Origin: Halomicrococcus gelatinilyticus
GTDB lineage: Archaea > Halobacteriota > Halobacteria > Halobacteriales > Haladaptataceae
Assembly: GCA_024227995.1 (NCBI GenBank)
Contig: CP100465.1
Span: 1,054,001-1,118,000, forward strand
Reading direction: 5' to 3'
DNA: 64,000 nt
Under the pieces are notes generated by a model. The model searched no databases. It saw nothing but the letters and a program-made list of their open reading frames with translations, and was not told the DNA's origin. A program made the translations under genes and the position numbers. This document shows, in pieces, positions 52,261 through 61,316 of the stretch. Position 1 is the stretch's first letter, and the number at the start of each line of letters is the position of its first letter.

Positions 52261-53178
52261 TCAGAGCAGGTCGAACTCGCGGAGGTCGGACTCGAGGGTC
52301 GCGCGGTCCTCGTCGTCCATCGTCCGGAGCGGACTGCGGAGCGGACCGGGGTCGAAGCCGACGTCGCGCAGGTCGAGCGCGGTCTTCACGCCGGCCATGT
52401 ACGGGCCGGTCTTGAGCGCGTCGCGGACCGCGTACACCCGGCTCTGGAGTTCGCGGGCGCGGTCCTCGTCGCCGTCGTCGTACGCCTCGTAGAGGTCCAC
52501 GACGAGTTCCGGGAACGCGTTCGCGACGGCGCTGACCATGCCGGTGCAGCCGACCTCGAGGCCGGGGAACAGTAGCGAATCGGACCCGGCGAGGAAGGTG
52601 AGTTCGGGGTGGGCGTCGATGGCCTGCCCGAGCCACGGCACGTCCTTGCTGGAGTCCTTGACGCCGGCGAGGTTCGGCAGGCCGGCGAGCTCCGACACCG
52701 TGTCGAGCGACAGTTCGTTGCCGGTCTTGCTCGGGATGTGGTAGACGTACACCGGCAGGTCGACCGCCTCGCAGACGCGCCGGTAGTGCTCGACGGCGGC
52801 CTCGGCGTCCAGCGGGTAGTAGTACGGCGTCACGACGACGACGCCGTCCGCGCCCGCCATCTCCGCGCGCTCGGCGTGGCCGACGGTCTCGCGCGTGCTC
52901 GGCGCGCCGACGCCGGCGATGACCGGCACCTCGCCGCCGACGGTCTCGACGACGGCCTCGACCACGTCGTCGCGCTCTCCTGTCGTCAGCAGCGGGAACT
53001 CGCCGTTCGTCCCCAGCGGGAAGACGCCGTGAGCGCCGTGGTCGACGACGAACCGCGCGTGGGCCGCCGTCGCCTCGTAGTCGACCGACTCGTCCTCGTC
53101 GAACGCCGTGATGGTCGGCGGGACGACCCCGTGCAGGTCCAGCGGGTCGTCGTCCCCCGGTGCTGGTGCGTTCGTCAT
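52261..53178 (-). CDS. DapA/KDG-aldolase family lyase
   Basis: A 305-residue class I aldolase of the dihydrodipicolinate synthase/N-acetylneuraminate lyase family. The Schiff-base Lys is in LAGVKDSSKD and the Tyr in YVYHIPSKTGNEL. GTNGEFPLLTTGER (GTTGE-type motif) and VIAGVGAPSTRETV are also family marks. A role in lysine synthesis (DapA) or in 2-keto-3-deoxygluconate-type cleavage cannot be settled from sequence. A TATA-like GCTTATGCG (minus strand, about 53200-53209) supports the ATG at 53178. Confidence 0.88.
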   Translation of the reverse strand: MTNAPAPGDDDPLDLHGVVPPTITAFDEDESVDYEATAAHARFVVDHGAHGVFPLGTNGEFPLLTTGERDDVVEAVVETVGGEVPVIAGVGAPSTRETVGHAERAEMAGADGVVVVTPYYYPLDAEAAVEHYRRVCEAVDLPVYVYHIPSKTGNELSLDTVSELAGLPNLAGVKDSSKDVPWLGQAIDAHPELTFLAGSDSLLFPGLEVGCTGMVSAVANAFPELVVDLYEAYDDGDEDRARELQSRVYAVRDALKTGPYMAGVKTALDLRDVGFDPGPLRSPLRTMDDEDRATLESDLREFDLL

Positions 53179-53276
53179 GTCCGGAGCGTCACCCGCCGGA
53201 CGCATAAGCACCATTGTTCGCGAGGACTTTTTCGACCGTGAGTAAACTTTTTGGGCCGCCAGTCGTATGTACGAGT

Positions 53277-53549
53277 ATGAACGTCAGAATCGAGCTCACC
53301 GGGTCGGTGGTCGCGCGCACCGGAACGCGCGACGCCCGCGTCGCGGTCCCCGAGTCGGCGACGGTCGCCGACGTCATCGAGAAACTCGGCGAGAAGCGCG
53401 GCCCGCAGGCTCGCGCCGGCATCCTGGGCGAGCGCGGCTTCCGCCCGGACGTCCGCGTCGTCCGCGAGTCGAAGGACGCGACCGAACCGGTGTCGACGAG
53501 GAGCACCGTCGAGGCCGGCGACACCGTCCGCGTCCAGCCGAACGCCTGA
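53277..53549 (+). CDS. Ubiquitin-like MoaD/SAMP-fold protein lacking the C-terminal Gly-Gly
   Basis: A 90-residue beta-grasp protein: MNVRIELTGSVVARTGTRDARV, ATVADVIEKLGEKRGPQARAGI and a final DTVRVQPNA. MoaD, ThiS and archaeal SAMPs end in Gly-Gly, which is adenylated and used for sulfur transfer or protein modification. Here the C-terminus is VQPNA, so activation by the usual E1 route is not expected unless it is processed. A TATA-like AGTAAACTTTTT (about 53240-53252) lies about 28 bp upstream. The neighbours are unrelated. Confidence 0.8.
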   Translation: MNVRIELTGSVVARTGTRDARVAVPESATVADVIEKLGEKRGPQARAGILGERGFRPDVRVVRESKDATEPVSTRSTVEAGDTVRVQPNA

Positions 53550-53695
53550 GTAGCCGCGAACCGCCGGTCCCGCCCCCGGGTAACGCCGACCGCAAGAAGT
53601 AGCTCGCACGGCGCGCTCTCGACTGTTACTCCCTCACCGTCCTCTCTCGACGTTCCAGTCCGACCCCGCAAACCTCCCGTCGCCGTCCTGCTGTC

Positions 53696-53839
53696 TCAGT
53701 CGTACTCGCCGGGGGTCGCCTCGAACTCGTCGCGGTGTTCCGCCGAGCAGAAGCGGTAGCGCTGCCCCAGGTGCATGGTGGGGAACTCGTTCGCGCGATT
53801 CTCGTACAGTTCCATCCCGCAGACTGGACACCGCTCCAT
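53696..53839 (-). CDS. Small TRASH/YHS-type metal-binding protein
   Basis: A 47-residue protein. MERCPVCGMELYENRA opens with CPVCG, and RYRFCSAEHREEF-like FCSAEH supplies a third Cys, giving the C-x2-C ... C pattern of TRASH/YHS domains that bind copper, zinc or heavy metals. ATG at 53839, TGA at 53696. It was found by reading the strand directly because it is too short for usual size limits. It probably acts as a metal sensor or carrier, unproven. Confidence 0.75.
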   Translation of the reverse strand: MERCPVCGMELYENRANEFPTMHLGQRYRFCSAEHRDEFEATPGEYD

Positions 53840-53926
53840 GGAGGGAGGTCGACGGGAAGCGACAAGTTCGCTGTGGCTCCCGGAACGTGGCGGCCGCGCC
53901 GGCCGACACCGGCTACCGGTGTCGTA

Positions 53927-54520
53927 CTACTGGCCGCCGGTGTCGTACTTGTAGGTCGCGCTGTCGGGGTCGATGCCGAAGTCCTCCGGCGACTCCTCCG
54001 GTTCGTCGGTCTCGCGGTCGTCGCGCGGTTCGGCGTGTTTGAACCGCTCGCGGAGGCGGTCGGGCATCTCGAACTCGTCGACCGGGAGGACCGCCGGCAC
54101 GGCGTCCGGTTCGACGCCCTCCCGCTTCGATTCGAGTCGGTCCTGCAACTTCTCGGGGAGGGCGCTCCTGTCGACGAGGTCGAAGCCGAACTGGGTGAGG
54201 TACCTCGGTTCCCCGACGAGGGCGTACACCTCCTCGAAGCCCTGGTCGCCGGCCTGCTCGACGAGGCGCTCGACGACGTGCGCGCCGACGCCCTGCTCGC
54301 GCCACGCGTCGAGGACGCCGATGCTGGTGAGTTCGCAGATCTCGGGCGCGTCCTCGGGCTTGTGGATGCGGATGCGGCCGAAACCGGCCTTCTCGCCCGT
54401 CTCCTCGTCGATGGCGACGACGTAATCCCGGGAACGGAAGGCGGTTTCGTCCAGACCCATCGCCTCGATGTGATCGAGTAACCAGACCTCCTCCCTGTTT
54501 TTGGCGTCCCGGACGTACAT
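53927..54520 (-). CDS. GNAT-family N-acetyltransferase
   Basis: A 197-residue acetyltransferase. The acetyl-CoA site is AWREQGVGAHVVERLVEQA (R/QxxGxG/A-like), preceded by CELTSIGVLDA and followed by EVYALVGEPRYLTQFGFDLVD. A charged C-terminal extension of about 60 residues ends in YKYDTGGQ. Substrate unknown. A TATA-like CTTTTTACC (minus strand, about 54544-54553) precedes the ATG at 54520. Confidence 0.85.
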   Translation of the reverse strand: MYVRDAKNREEVWLLDHIEAMGLDETAFRSRDYVVAIDEETGEKAGFGRIRIHKPEDAPEICELTSIGVLDAWREQGVGAHVVERLVEQAGDQGFEEVYALVGEPRYLTQFGFDLVDRSALPEKLQDRLESKREGVEPDAVPAVLPVDEFEMPDRLRERFKHAEPRDDRETDEPEESPEDFGIDPDSATYKYDTGGQ

Positions 54521-54567
54521 GGCAGGAGGTTCGCCACCGGGAGGTAAAAAGGTGTGGCGGAACCTGC

Positions 54568-55026
54568 CTACAGCCCTTCGAGCGACCGCAGTTTCTGCTC
54601 AACGTCCGGCGGTGCGGCGCTGGGACCGTCCCGGACGCGGTGGTCCGGCACCAGCAGCGGCGCGGGATTCTCGTCGAGCGCGGTGCGGACCACGTTCAGG
54701 TCCTCGTCGTCGGTGTGGTCGACGCCGCTGGTCATCCGCGCCAGCGTCTCGACGTCGATCTGGTCGCCGTAGGGGATCTCGCGCACGCGCTCCAGGACGC
54801 TGCGCTGGTCGGTCGGGAGGGTGAGCGCGACCTGCACGTCCGCGAAGTCCTCCTCGACGCCCTCGAGGTAGGCGAAGATGCGGTCGAGCAGGTCGTGGGC
54901 GTCCGCGGCCTCCTCGTCCGGTTCCCGGGGGAACGAGACGCTGAGGACCCGCCCGCTGGCCACCCCGACCTGGACGTAGCGGTCCAGGTACGTCGACTCG
55001 CGCGCGTAGATGCCGGCATCGTCCAT
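54568..55026 (-). CDS. MGMT-like protein without the catalytic cysteine
   Basis: A 152-residue relative of methylated-DNA-protein-cysteine methyltransferase. An N-terminal beta domain is followed by the DNA-binding helix-turn-helix half: [23 protein letters not shown], then [16 protein letters not shown]. In active MGMT the last motif is PCHRV; here the Cys is Asp (D128). It may be an alkyltransferase-like protein that only binds alkylated DNA, or a diverged regulator. The C-terminus [10 protein letters not shown] matches the family end. It is divergent from trpC. Confidence 0.82.
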   Translation of the reverse strand: MDDAGIYARESTYLDRYVQVGVASGRVLSVSFPREPDEEAADAHDLLDRIFAYLEGVEEDFADVQVALTLPTDQRSVLERVREIPYGDQIDVETLARMTSGVDHTDDEDLNVVRTALDENPAPLLVPDHRVRDGPSAAPPDVEQKLRSLEGL

Positions 55027-55178
55027 ACGCGACCCGACGCCGCTCGCGGACTTGAAGATTCTCGTCCGACCGCGGACGCGTTCGGCATCCGGGACGCCGG
55101 CGGAAGCGCCCCGTATAACGTCAGACACCAGTGAGGAGGCGGCGGTGGTCCGACGCGCGCCGCCGGACGCAATCCTTA

Positions 55179-55204
55179 TGTACAATCTAGTCCGTTGGTG
55201 TACG
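55179..55204. promoter_or_regulatory. Two TGTAC boxes in the trpCBA promoter
   Basis: TGTACA (55179-55184) and TGTACG (55199-55204) are spaced by 20 bp, two helical turns, over the TATA-like CTTATG and the ATG at 55208. In Methanothermobacter the TrpY regulator binds TGTACA boxes of trp genes. A similar mechanism here is inference only. Confidence 0.4.
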
Positions 55205-55207
55205 ATA

Positions 55208-55960
55208 ATGGATACAGGTAGCGAACTCGCACCGCCCGTCAGGTCCATCCTCCGGGCCGCGGAGACGCGAGCGACGCCGGACGAGCGCGTGGACGTGCGG
55301 CCGCGCTCGCTCCCGGACGCGCTCGCCGCGGCGGAGGCCGACGGCCGGGTGCCCGTCATCGCAGAGGTGAAACCGACCAGTCCGACGACGGACGGCGAGC
55401 GCACGGACGACCCCGTGGCGCTGGCGCGCGAGATGGTCGACGGCGGCGCGGCGGCGCTGTCGGTGCTGACCGAACCCGAGCACTTCGGCGGGTCGCCGGA
55501 GAACCTCCGGCGCGTCCGCGAGGCCGTCGACGTCCCGGTGCTGCGGAAGGACTTCGTCCTCCGGGAGGAACAGTTCGACGCCGTCGCCGCGGACGTGGTC
55601 CTGCTCGTCGTCCGGTTCGTCGACGACCTCGACGGCCTGCTCGCGGCGGCCCGCGAGCGCGGCTTCCAGGTGCTCGTCGAGGTCCACACGCGCGAAGAAC
55701 TGCGCGAAGCCGTCGACGCCGGTGCGGACGTCGTCGGCGTCAACAACCGCGACCTCGCCCGTCTCGACGTCGACCTCGGGACGTTCGAGTCGGTCGCCCC
55801 GGACGCGCCCGACGACGTCACGCTGGTCGCCGAGAGCGGCGTCTCGACGCCGGGCGACGTCCGGCGGATGCGCGAGGCCGGCGCGGACGCCCTGCTCGTC
55901 GGGAGCGCCATCATGGACGGCGACGTGGCCGCGAACACGCGGAGGCTGGTGAACGCATGA
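55208..55960 (+). CDS. trpC: Indole-3-glycerol-phosphate synthase
   Basis: Closes the indole ring from CdRP, 250 residues. TIM-barrel landmarks: [89 protein letters not shown] and ALLVGSAIM. First gene of the trpCBA operon; its stop overlaps the trpB start by 4 bases. The ATG at 55208 comes immediately after the second TGTAC box. Confidence 0.96.
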   Translation: MDTGSELAPPVRSILRAAETRATPDERVDVRPRSLPDALAAAEADGRVPVIAEVKPTSPTTDGERTDDPVALAREMVDGGAAALSVLTEPEHFGGSPENLRRVREAVDVPVLRKDFVLREEQFDAVAADVVLLVVRFVDDLDGLLAAARERGFQVLVEVHTREELREAVDAGADVVGVNNRDLARLDVDLGTFESVAPDAPDDVTLVAESGVSTPGDVRRMREAGADALLVGSAIMDGDVAANTRRLVNA

Positions 55961-57192
55961 GCGGGACGCGCGAGGACGGCAAGTTCGGCGACTACGGCGG
56001 CCAGTACGTCCCCGAGGTGCTGATGCCCGCCGTCGAGGAACTGACCGACGCCTACGAGCGGTACGTCCTCGACAACGAGGACGGGTTCGTGGACGAGTTC
56101 CGCCGTCACCTCCGGGAGTTCGGCGGCCGGCCGACGCCGCTGTCGCACGCGGCGAACCTCTCCGAGCGCTACGGCTTCGACGTCTATCTGAAGCGCGAGG
56201 ACCTGCTGCACGGCGGCGCGCACAAGCTGAACAACGCGCTCGGGCAGGTGCTGCTCGCGAAGTACATGGGCAAAGAGCGCGTCGTCGCGGAGACCGGCGC
56301 GGGCCAGCACGGCACCGCGACGGCGATGGCCTGCGCGTACCTCGACGTCCCCTGCGAGATATACATGGGTCGCACCGACGTGAACCGCCAGCGGCCCAAC
56401 GTGTTCCGGATGCGCGTCCACGACGCCGAGGTCAACCCCGTCGACGTCGGGTCGGGAACGCTGAAGGAGGCTATCAACGAGACGATGCGCGACTGGGCGA
56501 CGAACGTCCAGGACACCCACTACGTCATCGGGAGCGTCGTCGGCCCGCACCCCTTCCCGGCGATGGTCCGCGACTTCCAGTCGGTCATCAGCGAGGAGGC
56601 CCGCGAGCAGTCGCTCGACCGGCTCGACCGCTTCCCCGAGGCCGTCGTCGCCTGTTCCGGCGGCGGGTCGAACACCATGGGCGCGTTCGCGGAGTTCCTG
56701 GGAGATGAAAGCGTCGACCTGCTCGCCGTCGAGGCGGGCGGCGACAGCCTGGGCGTGGACGCCGAGGCGGGCTACGCACCCAACTCCGCCTCCCTCTCGA
56801 CGGGGACGGAGGGCGTCCTCCACGGCGCGCGCACGAAGCTCCTCCAGACCGACGAGGGCCAGATCGTCGAGTCCCACTCCGTCAGCGCGGGCCTGGACTA
56901 CGCCGGCGTGGGTCCGGAACTCGCCCACCTCGTCGACACCGGGCGCGTGACGCCGGTGAACGTCGACGACGACGCGGCGCTGGAAGCGTTCCATCGGCTC
57001 TCCCGGGAGGAGGGCATCATCCCCGCGCTGGAGTCGAGCCACGCCGTCGCCTACCTGGAGGAGTACGAGGGCGACGGACCGGTCGTGGTGAACGTCTCCG
57101 GGCGCGGCGACAAGGACCTCGACACCGTCATCGAGGAGTCCGACGCCCGCGACGTCGCGGGCGCGCCGTCGATGGAGGTGTTCGAGGAGTGA
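55957..57192 (+). CDS. trpB: Tryptophan synthase beta subunit
   Basis: PLP enzyme joining indole and serine, 411 residues. The PLP lysine is K90 in [15 protein letters not shown], with the catalytic Glu in [15 protein letters not shown]. The glycine-rich phosphate loop is [23 protein letters not shown]-type [11 protein letters not shown] near the N-terminus is typical of TrpB1. It overlaps trpC and trpA by 4 bases each, so the operon is translationally coupled. Confidence 0.97.
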   Translation: MSGTREDGKFGDYGGQYVPEVLMPAVEELTDAYERYVLDNEDGFVDEFRRHLREFGGRPTPLSHAANLSERYGFDVYLKREDLLHGGAHKLNNALGQVLLAKYMGKERVVAETGAGQHGTATAMACAYLDVPCEIYMGRTDVNRQRPNVFRMRVHDAEVNPVDVGSGTLKEAINETMRDWATNVQDTHYVIGSVVGPHPFPAMVRDFQSVISEEAREQSLDRLDRFPEAVVACSGGGSNTMGAFAEFLGDESVDLLAVEAGGDSLGVDAEAGYAPNSASLSTGTEGVLHGARTKLLQTDEGQIVESHSVSAGLDYAGVGPELAHLVDTGRVTPVNVDDDAALEAFHRLSREEGIIPALESSHAVAYLEEYEGDGPVVVNVSGRGDKDLDTVIEESDARDVAGAPSMEVFEE

Positions 57193-58076
57193 GCTCCGAC
57201 CTCCGGGCGGCGTTCGATGGCGACCCGCCGCTGATATCGTACGTCGCGGCTGGCGACCCGAGCGCCGAGGCGACGAAGGCGTACGTCGAGGCGCTCGTCG
57301 CGGGCGGGACCGACGTCGTCGAACTCGGCCTGCCGTTCAGCGAACCGGTCGCGGAGGGAACCACCATCCAGCGCGCCATCAAGCGCGCGCTCGACGCCGG
57401 GATGACGCCGGACGCCTACCTCGACCTCGTCCGCGACCTCGACGTCGACGTCCCCGTCGTCTGCATGACCTACTACAACCTCATCTACCAGTACGGCGAG
57501 GCGCGAAGCGCCTCGGAACGGACGAGCGGGGAGCAGAGCGACCCGCGAGAAGACGACGGCGCCGGACCGGAAGCGTTCGTCGAAGCCGCGGCGGAGGCCG
57601 GTATCTCCGGGTTCGTCGTCCCCGACCTCCCCGTGGACGAGTCCGGGCCGATGTACGAGGCGTGCCGCGAGCACGGCGTCGACCTCGTCTTCATCGTCGC
57701 ACCGACGACCACCGAGGACCGCCTCGAACGGATGCTCGAACGGACCTCCGGGTTCGTCTACGTCCAGGGTCGCCTCGGGACGACCGGCGCGCGCGAGGAC
57801 GTGAGCGCCGACACGCACGTGAGCCTCGACCGCCTGGCGGACGCGGACGTGCCGACCGCGGTCGGCTTCGGCATCAGCGAGCGCGACCACGCCCGCGAGA
57901 TCGTCGCCGGCGGCGCCGACGGCATCATCGTCGGCAGCGCGTACGTCGACGTCATCGCCGACGGCCTCGACGACCCGACCGACGAGGTGGCCGGCCGCCT
58001 CGAATCGAAAGCCGCTGCACTGAAATCGGGGGCGTGCGAAGGGTCGTCAGAAACGCCGCAACCGGAACGCACATAA
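57189..58076 (+). CDS. trpA: Tryptophan synthase alpha subunit with an in-frame palindromic insert
   Basis: Cleaves indole-3-glycerol phosphate, 295 residues, GTG start overlapping trpB. Family motifs: [62 protein letters not shown]. Two peculiarities: the second catalytic carboxylate, normally Asp in PLADG, is Glu56 (VAEG). Residues about 104-126 are an extra Ser/Glu-rich segment not found in bacterial TrpA. It is encoded by DNA that starts with a perfect 7-bp hairpin (57498-57514). Confidence 0.95.
   Translation: MSSDLRAAFDGDPPLISYVAAGDPSAEATKAYVEALVAGGTDVVELGLPFSEPVAEGTTIQRAIKRALDAGMTPDAYLDLVRDLDVDVPVVCMTYYNLIYQYGEARSASERTSGEQSDPREDDGAGPEAFVEAAAEAGISGFVVPDLPVDESGPMYEACREHGVDLVFIVAPTTTEDRLERMLERTSGFVYVQGRLGTTGAREDVSADTHVSLDRLADADVPTAVGFGISERDHAREIVAGGADGIIVGSAYVDVIADGLDDPTDEVAGRLESKAAALKSGACEGSSETPQPERT
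57498..57514. repeat. Hairpin palindrome inside trpA
   Basis: GAGGCGC-GAA-GCGCCTC: two perfect 7-bp arms around a GAA loop. It opens the additional ~70-bp segment encoding the loop at residues 104-126. It looks like a small inserted palindromic element that keeps the frame open. Confidence 0.8.
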
Positions 58077-58102
58077 TTCGTCTTGCCACACTTTCACACA
58101 CC

Positions 58103-58885
58103 ATGAACACGGGAACTGCAGCACGACTCGATCGCATCGGACGCGACGGCCGGTTCGTCGTCGTGCCGATGGATCACGGTATCACACTCGGAGCAGTACG
58201 AGGACTCAAGGACATCGAGGCGACCATCGACGCCGTGACGCGCGGCGGCGCGGACGCCGTCCTCACCCAGAAAGGCATCGCGCCGCGGGTCCACGACAAC
58301 AGGAACGGCGCTGGCTACGTCGTCCACCTGAACGCCTCGACGACCATCGGCCCGGACGCCAACGACAAGCGCATGACGGGGACCGTCGAGGAGGCCGTCC
58401 GCGCGGGCGCCGACGCCGTCTCCTTCCACATCAACGTCGGCAGCGACCACGAACCGGACCAGATAACCCAGCTCGCGGAGGTCTGCGACGACGCCGACCG
58501 CCTCGGGATGCCCGTCCTCGCGATGGCCTACGCCCGCGGCCCGGGCGTCGACGAACACGACGCCGAGAGCCTGGGCCACGCGGTCCGTCTCGCGGAGGAA
58601 CTCGGCGCGGACGTCGTGAAGACGGCCTACAGCGGCGACGCCGGGAGCTTCGAGCACGTCGTCGAGTCGACGCGCCTGCCCGTCATCATCGCTGGCGGAG
58701 AACCGGAGGGCGACCGCGCGACGCTCGACGCCGTCCGGGGGGCGATGGACGCCGGCGGGGCCGGCGTCTCGATGGGTCGCTCGGTCTTCCAGCACGACGA
58801 CCCGGAGGCCATCGCGCGCGCCGTCGCCGGCGTCGTCCACGAGGACATGACCGCGGCGGACGCCCTCCGCGAGGCGGGACTGTAG
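58103..58885 (+). CDS. 2-Amino-3,7-dideoxy-D-threo-hept-6-ulosonate synthase
   Basis: Aldolase of the archaeal route to 3-dehydroquinate, replacing DAHP synthase. 260 residues, class I FBP-aldolase-like barrel. D24 (MDHG), Y143 (MAYARG) and K173 (VVKTAYSG) match the catalytic Asp, Tyr and Schiff-base Lys of the Methanocaldococcus enzyme. The phosphate site is IIAGGEPEG and GGAGVSMGRSVFQ. Placement 26 bases after trpA is like the Halobacterium trp locus. The partner DHQ synthase II gene does not follow here. Confidence 0.92.
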   Translation: MNTGTAARLDRIGRDGRFVVVPMDHGITLGAVRGLKDIEATIDAVTRGGADAVLTQKGIAPRVHDNRNGAGYVVHLNASTTIGPDANDKRMTGTVEEAVRAGADAVSFHINVGSDHEPDQITQLAEVCDDADRLGMPVLAMAYARGPGVDEHDAESLGHAVRLAEELGADVVKTAYSGDAGSFEHVVESTRLPVIIAGGEPEGDRATLDAVRGAMDAGGAGVSMGRSVFQHDDPEAIARAVAGVVHEDMTAADALREAGL

Positions 58886-59245
58886 CGAGAGTCGACGTCT
58901 CACGTTCGAGACGCACGTCGCAATCCCGGCATCGTCCTGCCAGAAATCCGAACGGATCGCTGACAGCAATCCGAACGGACCACCGCTCGACGACGCCGCA
59001 CTCCGGTTTCGGTGCCGGGCATCGTCAACGAGAGGCCGCTCACGTCGCCCTCCAGGCTGTGCTTTCGTCACCGAAGACCCTGACACTCGTTTGAGTAGTG
59101 ACAAAAGTTACAAAGGTACGTGCACACAGGTACGGGTAACGACGGAGACGCATTCGAGGACTGTTCGTTTCGGTGGCGCGTCGTCCAGGCTTCGGACGTG
59201 CCACCGCCGCGGTCCAGCGTCGTCCACCTACCCCGCCACCAGAGC
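58886..59245. other. Intergenic region ahead of the moxR operon
   Basis: 360 bp without a clear gene. A 12-bp direct repeat AATCCGAACGGA occurs at 58945-58956 and 58968-58979. An AT-richer block ACAAAAGTTACAAAGG lies at about 59101-59116 and may hold the promoter, which would give a leader of over 100 nt. A GTG at 59120 is in frame with moxR but would put 42 non-conserved residues before the family start. Confidence 0.4.
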
Positions 59246-60244
<999 letters not shown>

Positions 60245-60245
60245 G

Positions 60246-61316
60246 ATGCTGACGCGACGCGGACTCGCCCTCATCGGCGTCGCGGCAGTGGCGTTCGCGA
60301 TGGCCGTCTCGTTCGGCGCCCGGACACTGAACGCGGTCGTCGCACCTCTCGTCGTCGCGATCGGCGTCGGGTACGTCCAGGCGAAGCGGCTCGACCCGGC
60401 GGACCTCGACGTGTCGGTCCCCTCCTACGGGTTCCGGGACGAGACGACGACGGCGACGCTCGCGTTCAGCGCGTCGGACCCGTTCGCCGGACGGGTTGCG
60501 CTCGACGTGGACGACGGCCTCCGCGTCGACCCGGACGCCGTCGAGACGACGGTCGGGGAGACGACCGTCGAGTTCGACGTGCGGCTGGTCGACCGGGGCG
60601 AGCAGCGCGTCGGTCCCGTCCGGGTCGTCGCGTCCGACGTGTTCGGGCTGTTCACCCGGACGTTTACGCACCGCATCCGCGAGACGGTCCTCGTCTTCCC
60701 CCGGGTCCACGAGGTAGCGACGCCAGCGGCCATCACCGCACTCAACGAGGACGGCCTGGTCGTCGACGACCGCGAGTTCGACCAGTTGCGCGAGTACGAG
60801 CGCGGCGACCCGCTCCGGGACGTCCACTGGAAGTCCAGCGCGAAGCAGCCGGACGGCGACCTTCTCGTCCGCGAGTTTCAGCCCGAATCGGAGCGGCCGG
60901 AGCTCGAGGTCGTCGCCGAGGCCGACGGCGGCCGGGTCGACGACGTGGCCGACGCCGCGGCGAGCATCGGCCTGGCGCTCCTCGACGCCGGGTTCGCCGT
61001 CGGCCTGACGACGCCGGGCGGCAGGGTCGGTCCCGCCGACGACGACCACCAGCGGACGCAACTGCTCACGCTGCTCGCGCGCATGGAGACCGGCGACGTC
61101 CACGACGCGGAACTGCAACGCGCGAACGTCGTCGTCCGCGGCGCGGCCGACAGCGACACCGCCGAGGTGCGCATCGGCGACGTCGCGTCGACGTTCGACG
61201 AGTTCGCCGCCAGCGAGGACGCGGTGGCGGACGAGTCCTCGGTGCAACGTCGCGTCCGGACGACGGAGTCCGGCGACCCGACCAGCGCCGCCTCCGACGG
61301 GGGTGAGCCGCGATGA
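60246..61316 (+). CDS. DUF58 protein
   Basis: A 356-residue membrane-associated protein. Two N-terminal hydrophobic helices (AVAFAMAVSFGARTLNAVVAPLVVAIGV), then a beta domain of about 130 residues, then the DUF58 core with the signature YERGDPLRDVHWKSSAKQPDGDLLVREF at about 180-207 and a vWA-like remainder. It starts 1 base after moxR and overlaps the transglutaminase gene by 4 bases. Confidence 0.92.
   Translation: MLTRRGLALIGVAAVAFAMAVSFGARTLNAVVAPLVVAIGVGYVQAKRLDPADLDVSVPSYGFRDETTTATLAFSASDPFAGRVALDVDDGLRVDPDAVETTVGETTVEFDVRLVDRGEQRVGPVRVVASDVFGLFTRTFTHRIRETVLVFPRVHEVATPAAITALNEDGLVVDDREFDQLREYERGDPLRDVHWKSSAKQPDGDLLVREFQPESERPELEVVAEADGGRVDDVADAAASIGLALLDAGFAVGLTTPGGRVGPADDDHQRTQLLTLLARMETGDVHDAELQRANVVVRGAADSDTAEVRIGDVASTFDEFAASEDAVADESSVQRRVRTTESGDPTSAASDGGEPR

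Noticed and set aside
54530..54545. AGGAGG-like Shine-Dalgarno on the plus strand near the GNAT gene
   Set aside because: It is on the strand opposite to the gene and in front of nothing coding; coincidence.
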